From contig NZ_JXQQ01000045.1 in the NCBI RefSeq assembly GCF_000834655.1, forward strand, positions 56,042-120,041: DNA of 64,000 nucleotides. The letters are read 5' to 3'. Source of the stretch: Variovorax paradoxus. Its GTDB lineage: Bacteria > Pseudomonadota > Gammaproteobacteria > Burkholderiales > Burkholderiaceae_C. Below, one piece after another: positions 33,400 to 40,831 of the stretch (within the stretch, counting starts at the first letter, position 1; the number at the start of each line of letters is the position of its first letter). The notes below the pieces were generated by a model. That model did not search any database, had not been told where the DNA came from, and saw only the letters and a list, made by a program, of their open reading frames with translations. Position numbers and translations under genes: made by a program.

Positions 33400-33540
33400 T
33401 CTGCGCACTCGCGAACGGGCCCTGCTCGTGCTGCCGAGGGTCCGAGGAGACAACTTCCCCTTCAAAAAGAAAAATCCTTCAAGGCTCCGTACGAGATGCC
33501 GGTTCGAACTTGAAAGGCGCCGCTGGTCGGCGCCTTTTTT
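33400..33540 (+). ncRNA. Possible short noncoding transcript ending in a terminator
   Basis: The stretch between the amtB promoter and the terminator at 33513-33540 holds no plausible gene. It does contain complementary segments, for example CTGCTCGTGCTGCCGAGGG and CTTCAA ... TTGAAAG. A rightward RNA ending at the terminator is possible, but no clear promoter is visible. I know no family that it matches. Confidence 0.25.
33513..33540 (+). terminator. Strong rho-independent terminator, rightward
   Basis: AAAGGCGCCG, loop CTGGT, CGGCGCCTTT, then a run of T through 33540. The stem is a perfect ten pairs. No recognised gene precedes it on this strand. Confidence 0.85.
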
Positions 33541-33845
33541 ATGCCTGCGCGATTAGCGTCGGCAGGATCTTTCTCCCGGTCGAATCCCTGGGCTGCCCAC
33601 GTGGGACGGATCTTTTTTGCTATCTTTTGAGTAGCAACTGGGGTGGGCCAGTTGCGTCATTGGAACGCGGATGCCGAGGGGAGCCTTTTCGCCCTCCGGG
33701 CTGGTCGATCCGATCGCTCCCGCAGGCGATTGATCTCGGTGCCGGCGCTCCGTGCCATCTTTCCGGGCGCACAACAGGCGACGCCGCCGGGCACCAACAA
33801 GAGCGCGTCGATATGGGGCGCAGCCGCCGCGGCGCCCCCGGAAAC
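33541..33845. other. Noncoding stretch between terminators
   Basis: No supportable gene is seen across these 305 bases. It includes TTTTTTGCTATCTTTTGAGT, resembling a short AT-rich intergenic motif frequent in Comamonadaceae, and directly after it a perfect hairpin GCAACTGG-N6-CCAGTTGC at 33634-33655. Open frames crossing it have no ribosome site or recognisable domain. Confidence 0.6.
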
Positions 33846-33849
33846 GAAA

Positions 33850-33875
33850 AAGCCCCGGGCACCAGCCAGGGGCTT
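33850..33875 (-). terminator. Rho-independent terminator of the tctBA operon
   Basis: Read on the minus strand, AAGCCCC and GGGGCTT pair around a 12-base loop and are followed by TTTTT. It lies beyond the two 132-bp repeat units, about 230 bases after the tctA stop. In the unit nearer tctA the same stem is broken and the T run is absent. Confidence 0.8.
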
Positions 33876-34116
33876 CTTCCAGAAACACCGAGGAACCGGC
33901 TCCGCCGGGCCTCAGGTGTTGCCCCCGGCAGGGGGTGGGCGAAGCGACACGAAGTGCGCGCAGCCTGGGGGCGAGCCTATTCCTGCCCGGGCACCAGCCA
34001 GGGGCTTCTTCCAGAAACACCGAGGAACCGGCTCCGCCGGGCCTCAGGTGTTGCCCCCGGCAGGGGGTGGGCGAAGCGACACGAAGTGCGCGCAGCCTGG
34101 GGGCGAGCCTATTCCT
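33854..34116. repeat. 132-bp tandem duplication including the 3' end of tctA (family B core)
   Basis: Two units, 33854-33985 and 33986-34116, are identical across about 131 bases. Each contains the family B core (GAGGAACCGGCTCCGCCGG ... GCGAAGCGACACGAAGTGCG). The right unit includes the last eight bases of tctA with its stop, and the left unit carries a copy of the same eight bases. A recent slippage or unequal exchange event is implied. Confidence 0.9.
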
Positions 34117-35620
34117 CGACGAAGGCTTCCTCGCGCTTGGCCTTGATCGACGGCAGCAGCACGATGCACAGCAGCGCCGCTGCAGCCACCAGCAGGCCGG
34201 CCGACAGCGGCCGCGTGACGAACACGCTCCACGCACCGCGCGACAGCAGCAGCGCGCGCCGCAGGTTCTCTTCCATCATCGGCCCGAGGATGAAGCCCAG
34301 CAGCAGCGGGGCCGGCTCGGTGCGCAGCTTCAGGAACAGGTAGCCGATGAAGCCGAAGATCGCGACCATCCACACGTCGAAGGTGTTGTTGTTGGTCGAG
34401 TACACGCCGATCGCGCAGAACAGCACGATGGCGGGGAACAGGAACTTGTAGGGCACCGTCAGGAGCTTGATCCACATGCCGATGAGCGGCAGGTTCAGGA
34501 TGATCAGCATCGCGTTGCCGATCCACATCGAGGCGATCAGGCCCCAGAAGAGTTCGGGGTTGCTGGTCATCACCTGCGGGCCGGGCTGGATGTTGTGGAT
34601 CGTCATCGCGCCCACCATCAGCGCCATCACGGCGTTGGGCGGAATGCCCAGCGTCAACAGCGGAATGAAGGACGTCTGCGCGCCGGCGTTGTTGGCCGAC
34701 TCGGGCGATGCCACGCCGCGGATGTTGCCCTTGCCGAAAGGCACTTCGCCGGGGCGCATCTTGATCTTCTTCTCCAGCGCATAGGCTGCGAAGGCCGCCA
34801 GCAGCGCACCGCCGCCGGGCAGGATGCCCAGCGCAGAACCGAGGGCAGTGCCGCGCAGCACGGCGGGCGTCATGCGCTTGAAGTCGTCCTTGGTGGGCCA
34901 CAGGCCCTTGACCTTGTGCGTGAAGACTTCGCGCTCGTCGTCGGGCTGCGAGAGGTTGCCGATGATTTCGCCGTAGCCGAACACGCCCATGGCGATCACC
35001 ACGAAGCCGATGCCGTCGGTGAGCTCGGGAATGTCGAAGCTGAAGCGCGCGACGCCCGAGTTGACGTCGGTGCCCACGATGCCGAGCAGGAGGCCCAGCA
35101 CGATCATCGCCACCGCCTTCAGGAGCGAGCCCGAAGCCAGCACCACCGCGCCGATCAGGCCCAGGGTCATGAGCGAGAAGTACTCGGCCGGGCCGAACTT
35201 GAAGGCCAGCTCGGTCAGCGGTGGCGCGAAGGCGGCCAGGATCAGCGTGCCGACGCAGCCCGCGAAGAACGAGCCGAGGCCCGCGGCTGCGAGCGCGGGG
35301 CCCGCGCGGCCCTGCCTTGCCATCTGGTAGCCGTCGATGCAGGTGACCACCGAGGAGGACTCCCCGGGCAGGTTCACCAGGATGGCGGTGGTGGAGCCGC
35401 CGTACTGCGCGCCGTAGTAGATGCCGGCCAGCATGATCAGGGCCGACACTGGCGGCAGCGCGTACGTGGCGGGCAGCAGCATCGCGATGGTCGCGACAGG
35501 GCCGATGCCCGGCAGCACGCCGATCAGCGTGCCCAGGATGCAGCCGAGGAGGCAATACAGCAGGTTCGTGAAGGTGAAGGCAACGCCGAAACCGATGGAA
35601 AGGTTGTGGATCAGGTCCAT
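34109..35620 (-). CDS. Tripartite tricarboxylate transporter permease (TctA)
   Basis: This 503-residue protein has about twelve hydrophobic helices. TctA motifs include G-V-L-P-G-I-G-P-V-A-T near residue 40, P-G-E-S-S-S-V-V-T near 110 and G-I-L-P-G-G-G-A near 255. It is the large membrane subunit that imports carboxylates with sodium or protons. It follows tctB by 12 bp. No tctC-type receptor gene is adjacent; related Bug proteins elsewhere, such as the one at 154-1131, could serve it. The last eight coding bases are part of a tandem duplication. Confidence 0.95.
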   Translation of the reverse strand: MDLIHNLSIGFGVAFTFTNLLYCLLGCILGTLIGVLPGIGPVATIAMLLPATYALPPVSALIMLAGIYYGAQYGGSTTAILVNLPGESSSVVTCIDGYQMARQGRAGPALAAAGLGSFFAGCVGTLILAAFAPPLTELAFKFGPAEYFSLMTLGLIGAVVLASGSLLKAVAMIVLGLLLGIVGTDVNSGVARFSFDIPELTDGIGFVVIAMGVFGYGEIIGNLSQPDDEREVFTHKVKGLWPTKDDFKRMTPAVLRGTALGSALGILPGGGALLAAFAAYALEKKIKMRPGEVPFGKGNIRGVASPESANNAGAQTSFIPLLTLGIPPNAVMALMVGAMTIHNIQPGPQVMTSNPELFWGLIASMWIGNAMLIILNLPLIGMWIKLLTVPYKFLFPAIVLFCAIGVYSTNNNTFDVWMVAIFGFIGYLFLKLRTEPAPLLLGFILGPMMEENLRRALLLSRGAWSVFVTRPLSAGLLVAAAALLCIVLLPSIKAKREEAFVEE

Positions 35621-35632
35621 GGTGTTCTCTCC

Positions 35633-36121
35633 TCAGCCCGAAATGAAGGTGGGCCAGACCTGGATCTGGAGCTTGAGCGCCCAGATGAAGGCCACGTAGC
35701 TGCCGGCCGCCAGGATGGTGGAGAGCACGAGCACGTCGCGCAGCTTGAAGTGCTCGCCGGCCATGCTGGAGATGATCGTGAGCGCGTAGATCGCGATGAT
35801 CATTCCCATCGCCGGCAGGCCGATGCTGGGCAAGCCGCCCAGCAGGATGCCGAAGGCGAGGTTGGCGCCGAGCACGAAGGCCAGCGGCTTCCAGGCCCAC
35901 TTGCCGATCTTGTCGCCGTCGGTGGTCTCCACCACCATGGCCTGGAACATGATGACCACCCCGAGGATGGCCAGCAGGATGCCCAGCATGAGCGGGAAGT
36001 AGCCGGGGCCCATGCGGGCACCGTTGCCGACGGTGTAGGTGGTGGCGCCTATCGCGAAGGCACCCCCCACGGCGGTGAACATGACCCCTGAAAAGAAGTC
36101 CGCCTGACTCTTGATCTTCAT
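35633..36121 (-). CDS. Tripartite tricarboxylate transporter small subunit (TctB)
   Basis: The 162-residue protein has four hydrophobic helices, and G-P-G-Y-F-P-L-M-L-G in its first half is the usual TctB signature. The ATG at 36121 gives M-K-I-K-S-Q and follows GAGGGTCGAGG. It forms the membrane complex with TctA. It is the first gene of a two-gene operon; about 150 bp separate it from the terminator of the RRM gene upstream. Confidence 0.92.
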   Translation of the reverse strand: MKIKSQADFFSGVMFTAVGGAFAIGATTYTVGNGARMGPGYFPLMLGILLAILGVVIMFQAMVVETTDGDKIGKWAWKPLAFVLGANLAFGILLGGLPSIGLPAMGMIIAIYALTIISSMAGEHFKLRDVLVLSTILAAGSYVAFIWALKLQIQVWPTFISG

Positions 36122-36270
36122 TGCCTCGACCCTCTGTTTTGGAGCAGTGAGGGTCGTCTTGCGCGGCTGACCGTTGGCTGACCGGTGCGGTACGGACAAA
36201 TGCTTAGGCCAGGATTAGGGTTCTCCCCGGAGCGATGCCTGCGGCACGGTGAAAGGAAGGGGCAGAAACG

Positions 36271-36294
36271 AAAAAAGCTCCCGAAGGAGCTTTC
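36271..36294 (-). terminator. Terminator of the RRM gene
   Basis: On the minus strand AAAGCTCC, loop TTCG, GGAGCTTT are followed by further T residues. The stable TTCG tetraloop strengthens the hairpin. It lies about 47 bases past the stop of the RNA-binding protein gene. Confidence 0.85.
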
Positions 36295-36340
36295 TTTTCA
36301 TCATTCGGAGAGCCGAAGCTCCCCGAGTGTGGATGAGGGC

Positions 36341-36757
36341 TTAGTAGCCGCCGCGACCACCGCCGCCGCCGCCGTAACCGCCGCCGCCACCGCCGCTACG
36401 GCCACCGCCGCCGCCGCCGTAACCGCCGCCGCCACCACCACCGTAGCCGCCGCCACCACCAGCGCCGCCGCCGTAGCCGCCACCACCGCCGGTGCGGGGG
36501 GGACGAGCTTCCATCGGACGGGCTTCGTTCACCGTCAGGGCGCGGCCCTGGAGCGAATGGCCGTTCATGGCTTCGATGGCTGCGAGTGCTTCAGCGTCCG
36601 AGCCCATTTCGACGAAGCCGAAGCCCTTCGAACGACCGGTGTCGCGTTCCATCATGACCTTGGCGCTGACGATCGAGCCGAACTCGCCGAAAGCCTGTTC
36701 CAGGTCGTTGTCACGCACAGAGTAGGCGAGGTTGCCTACGTAGAGTTTCTTGCCCAT
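36341..36757 (-). CDS. Glycine-rich RNA-binding protein with one RRM
   Basis: The 138-residue protein has an RRM at residues 3-80, with RNP2 L-Y-V-G-N-L (5-10) and RNP1 K-G-F-G-F-V-E-M (44-51). A tail of about 50 residues made almost wholly of G-G-Y/G-G-G repeats follows. Such proteins are often cold- or stress-induced RNA chaperones in cyanobacteria and betaproteobacteria. The ATG follows TAGGAGTCCCTCC. About 180 bp of non-GC-rich leader precede it, which may be a regulated 5' untranslated region. The tail is low-complexity and could promote condensation; that is inference. Confidence 0.93.
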   Translation of the reverse strand: MGKKLYVGNLAYSVRDNDLEQAFGEFGSIVSAKVMMERDTGRSKGFGFVEMGSDAEALAAIEAMNGHSLQGRALTVNEARPMEARPPRTGGGGGYGGGAGGGGGYGGGGGGGYGGGGGGRSGGGGGGYGGGGGGRGGY

Positions 36758-36939
36758 GGAGGGACTCCTAATTCAAACCAACAAAACAAAGCGATGGAGT
36801 CCCAGAATCACAACAAACAAGTGCGCTGTGGCGCGAAACTGACCGATCACCGAATTACGTGCACGGGAGACAACAAAGCTCACAGACACGTGGGGCGAAT
36901 TATCCCGGTCCTTTGCAAAAAAGCGTGGGAAATCGTGTG

Positions 36940-37176
36940 TTATTGAGAAACATCCCGGCGCGACGGGCGGTTTCGCAACGGTTTGAGCAGCTCCGAAAGC
37001 CCGTTGTGGTCTATTTCATGCATCAAATGGAGCAGCCGGCCGATTTCTCCTGAGGGAAAACCCTCGCGAGCGAACCAGGTCAGGTAATTTCCGGGCAAAT
37101 CGGCGATGAGCGTGCCTTTGTGTTTGCCAAAAGGCATTTCGAGCGTGACCAGGCGCTGCAGGTCTTCGGGTTTCAT
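36940..37176 (-). CDS. DUF3820 family protein
   Basis: The 78-residue protein has the DUF3820 motif M-P-F-G-K-H-K-G-T-L-I-A-D-L-P near residues 14-28, followed by Y-L-T-W-F-A. The family is described as a putative quorum-sensing-regulated factor in Pseudomonas, and related segments occur with exonuclease domains; the biochemical role is unknown. It follows the SUI1-type gene by 8 bp, so both are probably co-transcribed. Confidence 0.85.
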   Translation of the reverse strand: MKPEDLQRLVTLEMPFGKHKGTLIADLPGNYLTWFAREGFPSGEIGRLLHLMHEIDHNGLSELLKPLRNRPSRRDVSQ

Positions 37177-37184
37177 GCGTTTCC

Positions 37185-37562
37185 TCAGCCTCCCGCGCGC
37201 TTGACGGTGTGGCCTTGCTTCACGAGAGCCGCGATCACCAGTTCGCGGTGATCGCCCTGGATCTCGATGATCCCGTCCTTCACCGTGCCGCCCGAGCCGC
37301 AGGCCGTTTTCAGCTGCTTGCCCACAGCCGCGAGCGCCGCGGCGTCCAGCGCGAGGCCCTTGATGACGGTCACGCCCTTGCCTTTGCGGCCCTTGGTCTC
37401 GTGCGATACACGCACAATGCCGTCAGTGGCCGGCGCGCGCGCCTTCAGTTCCTTGCAGCGGCACTGCGCCATCGGCGCACGGCAATCGGGGCACATGCGG
37501 CCGCCCGCCTCGGTGGAATACACCAGCGCGCTGCTGGCCTGATTGTTTTTCGTCGTCGCCAT
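37185..37562 (-). CDS. SUI1/YciH-type translation initiation factor homologue
   Basis: The 125-residue protein has an N-terminal zinc-ribbon-like C-P-D-C ... C-R-C-K and a SUI1 domain (about 55-125; T-K-G-R-K-G-K-G-V-T and G-G-T-V-K-D-G-I-I-E-I-Q-G-D-H-R). YciH proteins resemble eukaryotic eIF1 and may influence start-codon choice. I start at M-A-T-T; an ATG three codons upstream (37571) is a real alternative. It is divergent from the helicase gene with only about 50 bp between. Confidence 0.9.
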   Translation of the reverse strand: MATTKNNQASSALVYSTEAGGRMCPDCRAPMAQCRCKELKARAPATDGIVRVSHETKGRKGKGVTVIKGLALDAAALAAVGKQLKTACGSGGTVKDGIIEIQGDHRELVIAALVKQGHTVKRAGG

Positions 37563-37615
37563 TCGATCCATCTCTTCTCTGTCCGAATACCGGGTTTTTC
37601 TCTCTGTCTGCTCAC

Positions 37616-38881
37616 ATGCCATTCGACTCACTGGGCCTGGCCCCCGCGCTCGTCAAGGCTGCCGCCGAAAGCGGCTATGCCGCGCCGACCGCCATCCAGG
37701 CCGCCGCCATCCCCGCAATTTTGCAGGGCCGCGACGTGCGGGGCTCGGCGCAGACCGGCTCCGGCAAGACCGCCGCATTCTCCCTGCCGCTGCTGCAGCG
37801 CCTGGCCGCCGAACCCGCGCTGTCGCCGCGCCGCGTGCGCGCACTGGTGCTCGTGCCCACGCGCGAACTCGCGGCCCAGGTCGGCGAAACCATGCGCAGC
37901 CTTGCCCAGCACCTGCCCGAACGCCTGAAGATCGCCATCGCCTTCGGCGGTGTCTCGATCAACCCGCAGATGATGAGCCTGCGCGGCGGCGCCGACATCG
38001 TCGTCGCCACGCCCGGCCGGCTGCTCGACCTGGTCGAGCACAACGCGCTCAAGCTGGGTGCCGTGTCGATGCTGGTGCTCGACGAGGCCGATCGCCTGTT
38101 CGATCTCGGCTTTGCCGAAGAACTCGGCCGCATCCTCGCGCTGCTGCCGGCGCAACGCCAGAACCTGCTTTTCTCCGCCACCTTCCCGCCCGCGATCCAG
38201 TCGCTGGCCGACAGCATGCTGCGGGAGCCCGCCGTCATCGACGTGCAGGGCGAGCCCGGCACCGAGCCGAACATCGTGCAGCGCGTGATCGAGGTCGATG
38301 CGAACCGCCGCACGCAGCTCCTGCGCCATCTGCTGAAAGAGAACGAATGGGAGCGCGTGCTGGTGTTCGTCGCCACGCAGCATTCGGCGCAGATCGTGGC
38401 CGAGAAGCTCTACAAGAACGGTGTCTACGCGGTGCCCTTCCACGGCGACATCGCGCAGGGCACGCGCACCGGCATCCTGGCGCAATTCAAGGAGAGCCGC
38501 TGGGACGTGGTGATCGCCACCGACCTTGCGGCGCGCGGCATCGACATCGCGCAGCTGCCGGTGGTCATCAACTACGACCTGCCGCGCTCGCCCACCGACT
38601 ACATCCACCGCATCGGCCGCACGGGCCGCGCGGGCGAGAGCGGCTTGGCGATCAGCTTCGTGAGCGCGTCGACCGAGGCGCACTTTCGCCTGATCGAAAA
38701 ACGCCAGGGCCTGAGCCTGCCGCGCGAGCGCATCGAAGGGTTCGAGCCGACCGAGGTGGCCGTGCCGCTCGTCGATGCGTCGGGCACGGGCGGCATCAAG
38801 GGCAAGCGGCCGAGCAAGAAGGACAAGCTGCGCGCTGCGGCGCAGGCCGCGCAGCAGGACGGATCCGAAAAGAACGACTGA
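37616..38881 (+). CDS. DEAD-box ATP-dependent RNA helicase (RhlE-like)
   Basis: The 421-residue helicase carries Q-motif P-T-A-I-Q, motif I A-Q-T-G-S-G-K-T near 43-50, P-T-R-E-L-A, T-P-G-R, D-E-A-D near 158-161, S-A-T, and motif VI H-R-I-G-R-T-G-R-A-G. A short Lys-rich tail follows. It unwinds RNA duplexes, in ribosome assembly or decay, and such genes are often cold-induced. The cluster with an RRM protein and a SUI1 factor suggests an RNA-handling neighbourhood. Its stop codon lies in a palindrome shared with the convergent gene. Confidence 0.95.
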   Translation: MPFDSLGLAPALVKAAAESGYAAPTAIQAAAIPAILQGRDVRGSAQTGSGKTAAFSLPLLQRLAAEPALSPRRVRALVLVPTRELAAQVGETMRSLAQHLPERLKIAIAFGGVSINPQMMSLRGGADIVVATPGRLLDLVEHNALKLGAVSMLVLDEADRLFDLGFAEELGRILALLPAQRQNLLFSATFPPAIQSLADSMLREPAVIDVQGEPGTEPNIVQRVIEVDANRRTQLLRHLLKENEWERVLVFVATQHSAQIVAEKLYKNGVYAVPFHGDIAQGTRTGILAQFKESRWDVVIATDLAARGIDIAQLPVVINYDLPRSPTDYIHRIGRTGRAGESGLAISFVSASTEAHFRLIEKRQGLSLPRERIEGFEPTEVAVPLVDASGTGGIKGKRPSKKDKLRAAAQAAQQDGSEKND

Positions 38882-38894
38882 CCGGCGCCGGTCA
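38879..38894. terminator. Palindrome formed by the stops of two convergent genes
   Basis: TGACCGGCGCCGGTCA is a perfect 16-base palindrome. The TGA of the helicase gene and the TGA of the Dabb gene on the other strand are its two ends. It could act as a weak bidirectional hairpin but has no T tract. Confidence 0.5.
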
Positions 38895-39194
38895 ATCCGC
38901 CGCGTAGTCGACCTGGTGCCGCGCGATCCGCAGGTCGCCCAGCTCCTCGCGCACCCGCAGATGCGCGGGGTGCGTGGCATAGCCGTCGAGCGATGCCTGG
39001 CTGTCGAACTCGCTGTAGAGCACCACGTCGCAGGCGTAGCCGATGCGGCTCGAATCGACGCCCACCTCGAGGTGCAGCAGCCCGGGGATCTGCCCGCGCA
39101 GCGATTCGAACCTGCGCTTGAGCAACTGCGAGGCCTCGGCCTTTTCCTCGGCCGATTCGCCGCGCAGGTCCCACATCACGATGTGCTTGAACAT
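38892..39194 (-). CDS. Dabb (stress-responsive alpha/beta barrel) family protein
   Basis: The 100-residue protein begins M-F-K-H-I-V-M-W-D-L, the typical start of Dabb-domain proteins, and has Y-S-E-F-D-S-Q-A-S-L-D-G-Y near the end. These small ferredoxin-like dimers occur in stress and polyketide-like pathways, some as cyclases. The ATG at 39194 lies within the longer open frame. It follows the YciI gene by 14 bp on the same strand. No substrate can be named. Confidence 0.88.
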   Translation of the reverse strand: MFKHIVMWDLRGESAEEKAEASQLLKRRFESLRGQIPGLLHLEVGVDSSRIGYACDVVLYSEFDSQASLDGYATHPAHLRVREELGDLRIARHQVDYAAD

Positions 39195-39208
39195 GGTGCG
39201 CGGCCCGC

Positions 39209-39514
39209 TCACTCGGCGGGCGGGAAACCGGCCTTCTGCGGCCAGAGGTTCGCGAAAGGCAGCACCGAGCCCGACGCGTAGACGCCGGCGCGCGTGAAGG
39301 GCTCGTCGGCCTGCCATTGCTCAGCCGCTTCGCGGCTCGCGAAGTCGATGGCCAGCAGGCTGCCGATCATGGTCTTGCCGTCGTCCGACAGCAGCGGCCC
39401 GGCGAAGGCCATGCGGTCGGCCACCTGGGCCAGGTAGGCCTTGTGCGCGGGGCGGATCTCGTTGCGAAGCGCGGCGGAATCGGGCTTGTCGAGAAGATGG
39501 AAAACAAAGATCAA
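39209..39514 (-). CDS. YciI-like protein
   Basis: This 101-residue protein has the YciI ferredoxin-like fold, with R-P-A-H-K-A-Y-L and A-E-Q-W-Q-A-D-E-P-F-T-R-A-G-V-Y. The His near residue 24 and the Asp of D-E-P-F correspond to the conserved putative active site. Function of the family is largely unknown. It probably forms a two-gene unit with the Dabb gene. About 145 bp upstream hold nothing recognisable. Confidence 0.88.
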   Translation of the reverse strand: MIFVFHLLDKPDSAALRNEIRPAHKAYLAQVADRMAFAGPLLSDDGKTMIGSLLAIDFASREAAEQWQADEPFTRAGVYASGSVLPFANLWPQKAGFPPAE

Positions 39515-39658
39515 GGCGGCTCCGGCTTCATGCGGGTTGAAGGGCTGCAGAAGGCGGCCCTCGTGTGCGATCGATGGTAAGCAGCCGTCGCGCGAAAGGC
39601 CATGCCTTGCGCGCCTCGCCGATGAAGAACAGTTTTCCGCTGGCGAAGAAGTGGCGCG

Positions 39659-40825
39659 CTACAACCAGCCGAGCTGGCGCGCGGCGAGCTCCTTCATGAT
39701 CTCCTCGGCCCCGCCGCCGATCATCATCACCTTCACCTCGCGGTAGATGCGCTCGCTCACCGTGCCGCGCATGAAGCCCATGCCGCCGAGGATCTGCACC
39801 GCCTGGTCGGCACAGAACTGCATGGTCTGCGTCGCGTGGTTCTTGAGCATGCAGACCTGCGCCACCCACTCGGGCGCGTTGAAGCGGCCAGCCGCTTCGT
39901 GCGCATCGCCTTCCGCGCACACCGCCTCGAGCCACGCCTCGGTGGAGGCGATGCGCATCTGCATGTCCACCAGCTTGTGGCGCACGGCCTGGTGTTCGAT
40001 GAGCGCCGCGCCGAAGGTCTTGCGCTCGCGCGACCAGGACAGCGCCTCGTCGAGGCAGGCCTGCGCGAAGCCGAGCGCACCGGCCGCGAGGCCGATGCGC
40101 TCGCCGTTGAAGTTGGTCATGACCATGCGGAAGCCTCCGCCTTCGTTCCCCAGAAGGTAGCGAGCCGGCACGCGCACGTTGTCGAAATGCAGCGTCGCGG
40201 TGTCGGAGCACCACCAGCCCATCTTCGTGAGTCGCGTGCGCGTGAGGCCGGGCACATCGCCGGGTACGAGCAGCATCGAGATGCCGCTCGCGCCGCGGCC
40301 TTCGCCGGTGCGCACGGCCACCGTGATCCAGTCGGCGCGCATGCCCGAGGTGATGAAGGTCTTCTCGCCGTTCAGCACGTAGTCATTGCCGTCCCGCTGG
40401 GCTGTTGTGCGCAGCGCGGCGACGTCGGAGCCTCCGCCGGGTTCGGTGATCGCGAGTGCCGCGATCTTCTCGCCGCGCAGCACCGTGGGCACGACCTCGT
40501 TGCGCACCTCGTCGCTCGCATGCAGCACGACCGGCGGCAGGCCGATGTTGTGGGAGAACAGGCTCGCGAGCACGCCGCCGCTCTTGCCGCGCCGCGCAAG
40601 CGCAATCCATGCGGGGAGCTTGAGCGAATACGAGGCCGGCGTGCCGCCGAGCGCTTCGGGATAGCCGAGGCCGAGCAGTCCGAGTTCCGCAGCGCGCGCA
40701 TAGAGCGCACGCGGAAATTCGCCCGCGTCGTCCCAGGCTTCGACGTTCGGCGCGATCTCGCTTTCGGCAAAGCGGCGCACCGTTTCGGCGAGCGCCGCGC
40801 GGTCGGCCTGCAGTTCGGGGTCCAT
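39659..40825 (-). CDS. Acyl-CoA dehydrogenase
   Basis: The 388-residue flavoenzyme has the two ACAD signatures: I-T-E-P-G-G-G-S-D-V near 130 and Q-I-L-G-G-M-G-F-M near 345. The C-terminal G-G-G-A-E-E-I-M carries the usual second-position Glu. It would form a 2,3-double bond in an acyl-CoA, passing electrons to ETF. It is the last gene of a five-gene minus-strand cluster and lies 6 bp after a second ACAD. Chain type is unknown; context suggests branched or terpenoid acyl-CoA. Confidence 0.92.
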   Translation of the reverse strand: MDPELQADRAALAETVRRFAESEIAPNVEAWDDAGEFPRALYARAAELGLLGLGYPEALGGTPASYSLKLPAWIALARRGKSGGVLASLFSHNIGLPPVVLHASDEVRNEVVPTVLRGEKIAALAITEPGGGSDVAALRTTAQRDGNDYVLNGEKTFITSGMRADWITVAVRTGEGRGASGISMLLVPGDVPGLTRTRLTKMGWWCSDTATLHFDNVRVPARYLLGNEGGGFRMVMTNFNGERIGLAAGALGFAQACLDEALSWSRERKTFGAALIEHQAVRHKLVDMQMRIASTEAWLEAVCAEGDAHEAAGRFNAPEWVAQVCMLKNHATQTMQFCADQAVQILGGMGFMRGTVSERIYREVKVMMIGGGAEEIMKELAARQLGWL

Positions 40826-40831
40826 ATTCCC

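Noticed and set aside
33495..33515. tRNA-like T-loop GGTTCGAAC
   Set aside because: The flanking bases do not form a T stem, and no acceptor or anticodon arm can be built around it.
33400..33540. 6S RNA or other known housekeeping RNA
   Set aside because: A few short stretches recall 6S, but the closing stems do not form convincingly and the usual zapA neighbourhood is absent.
33854..34116. Possible CRISPR-like repeat
   Set aside because: Only two adjacent units of 132 bp exist, with no spacers between them; it is a tandem duplication.
33372..34343. A 323-codon plus-strand frame with a repeated block
   Set aside because: The repeat is the 132-bp tandem duplication read in frame; the rest overlaps tctA on the other strand and has no ribosome site.
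33752..36091. A 779-codon plus-strand frame
   Set aside because: It lies antisense to tctA and tctB, which have clear family motifs, and has shadow-frame composition.
36301..36486. A poly-alanine/valine frame
   Set aside because: It is an out-of-frame reading of the Gly-rich codons in the RRM protein gene.
39515..39658. A small gene between the YciI and acyl-CoA dehydrogenase genes
   Set aside because: No frame with a ribosome site or recognisable motif is present in this 144-bp gap.
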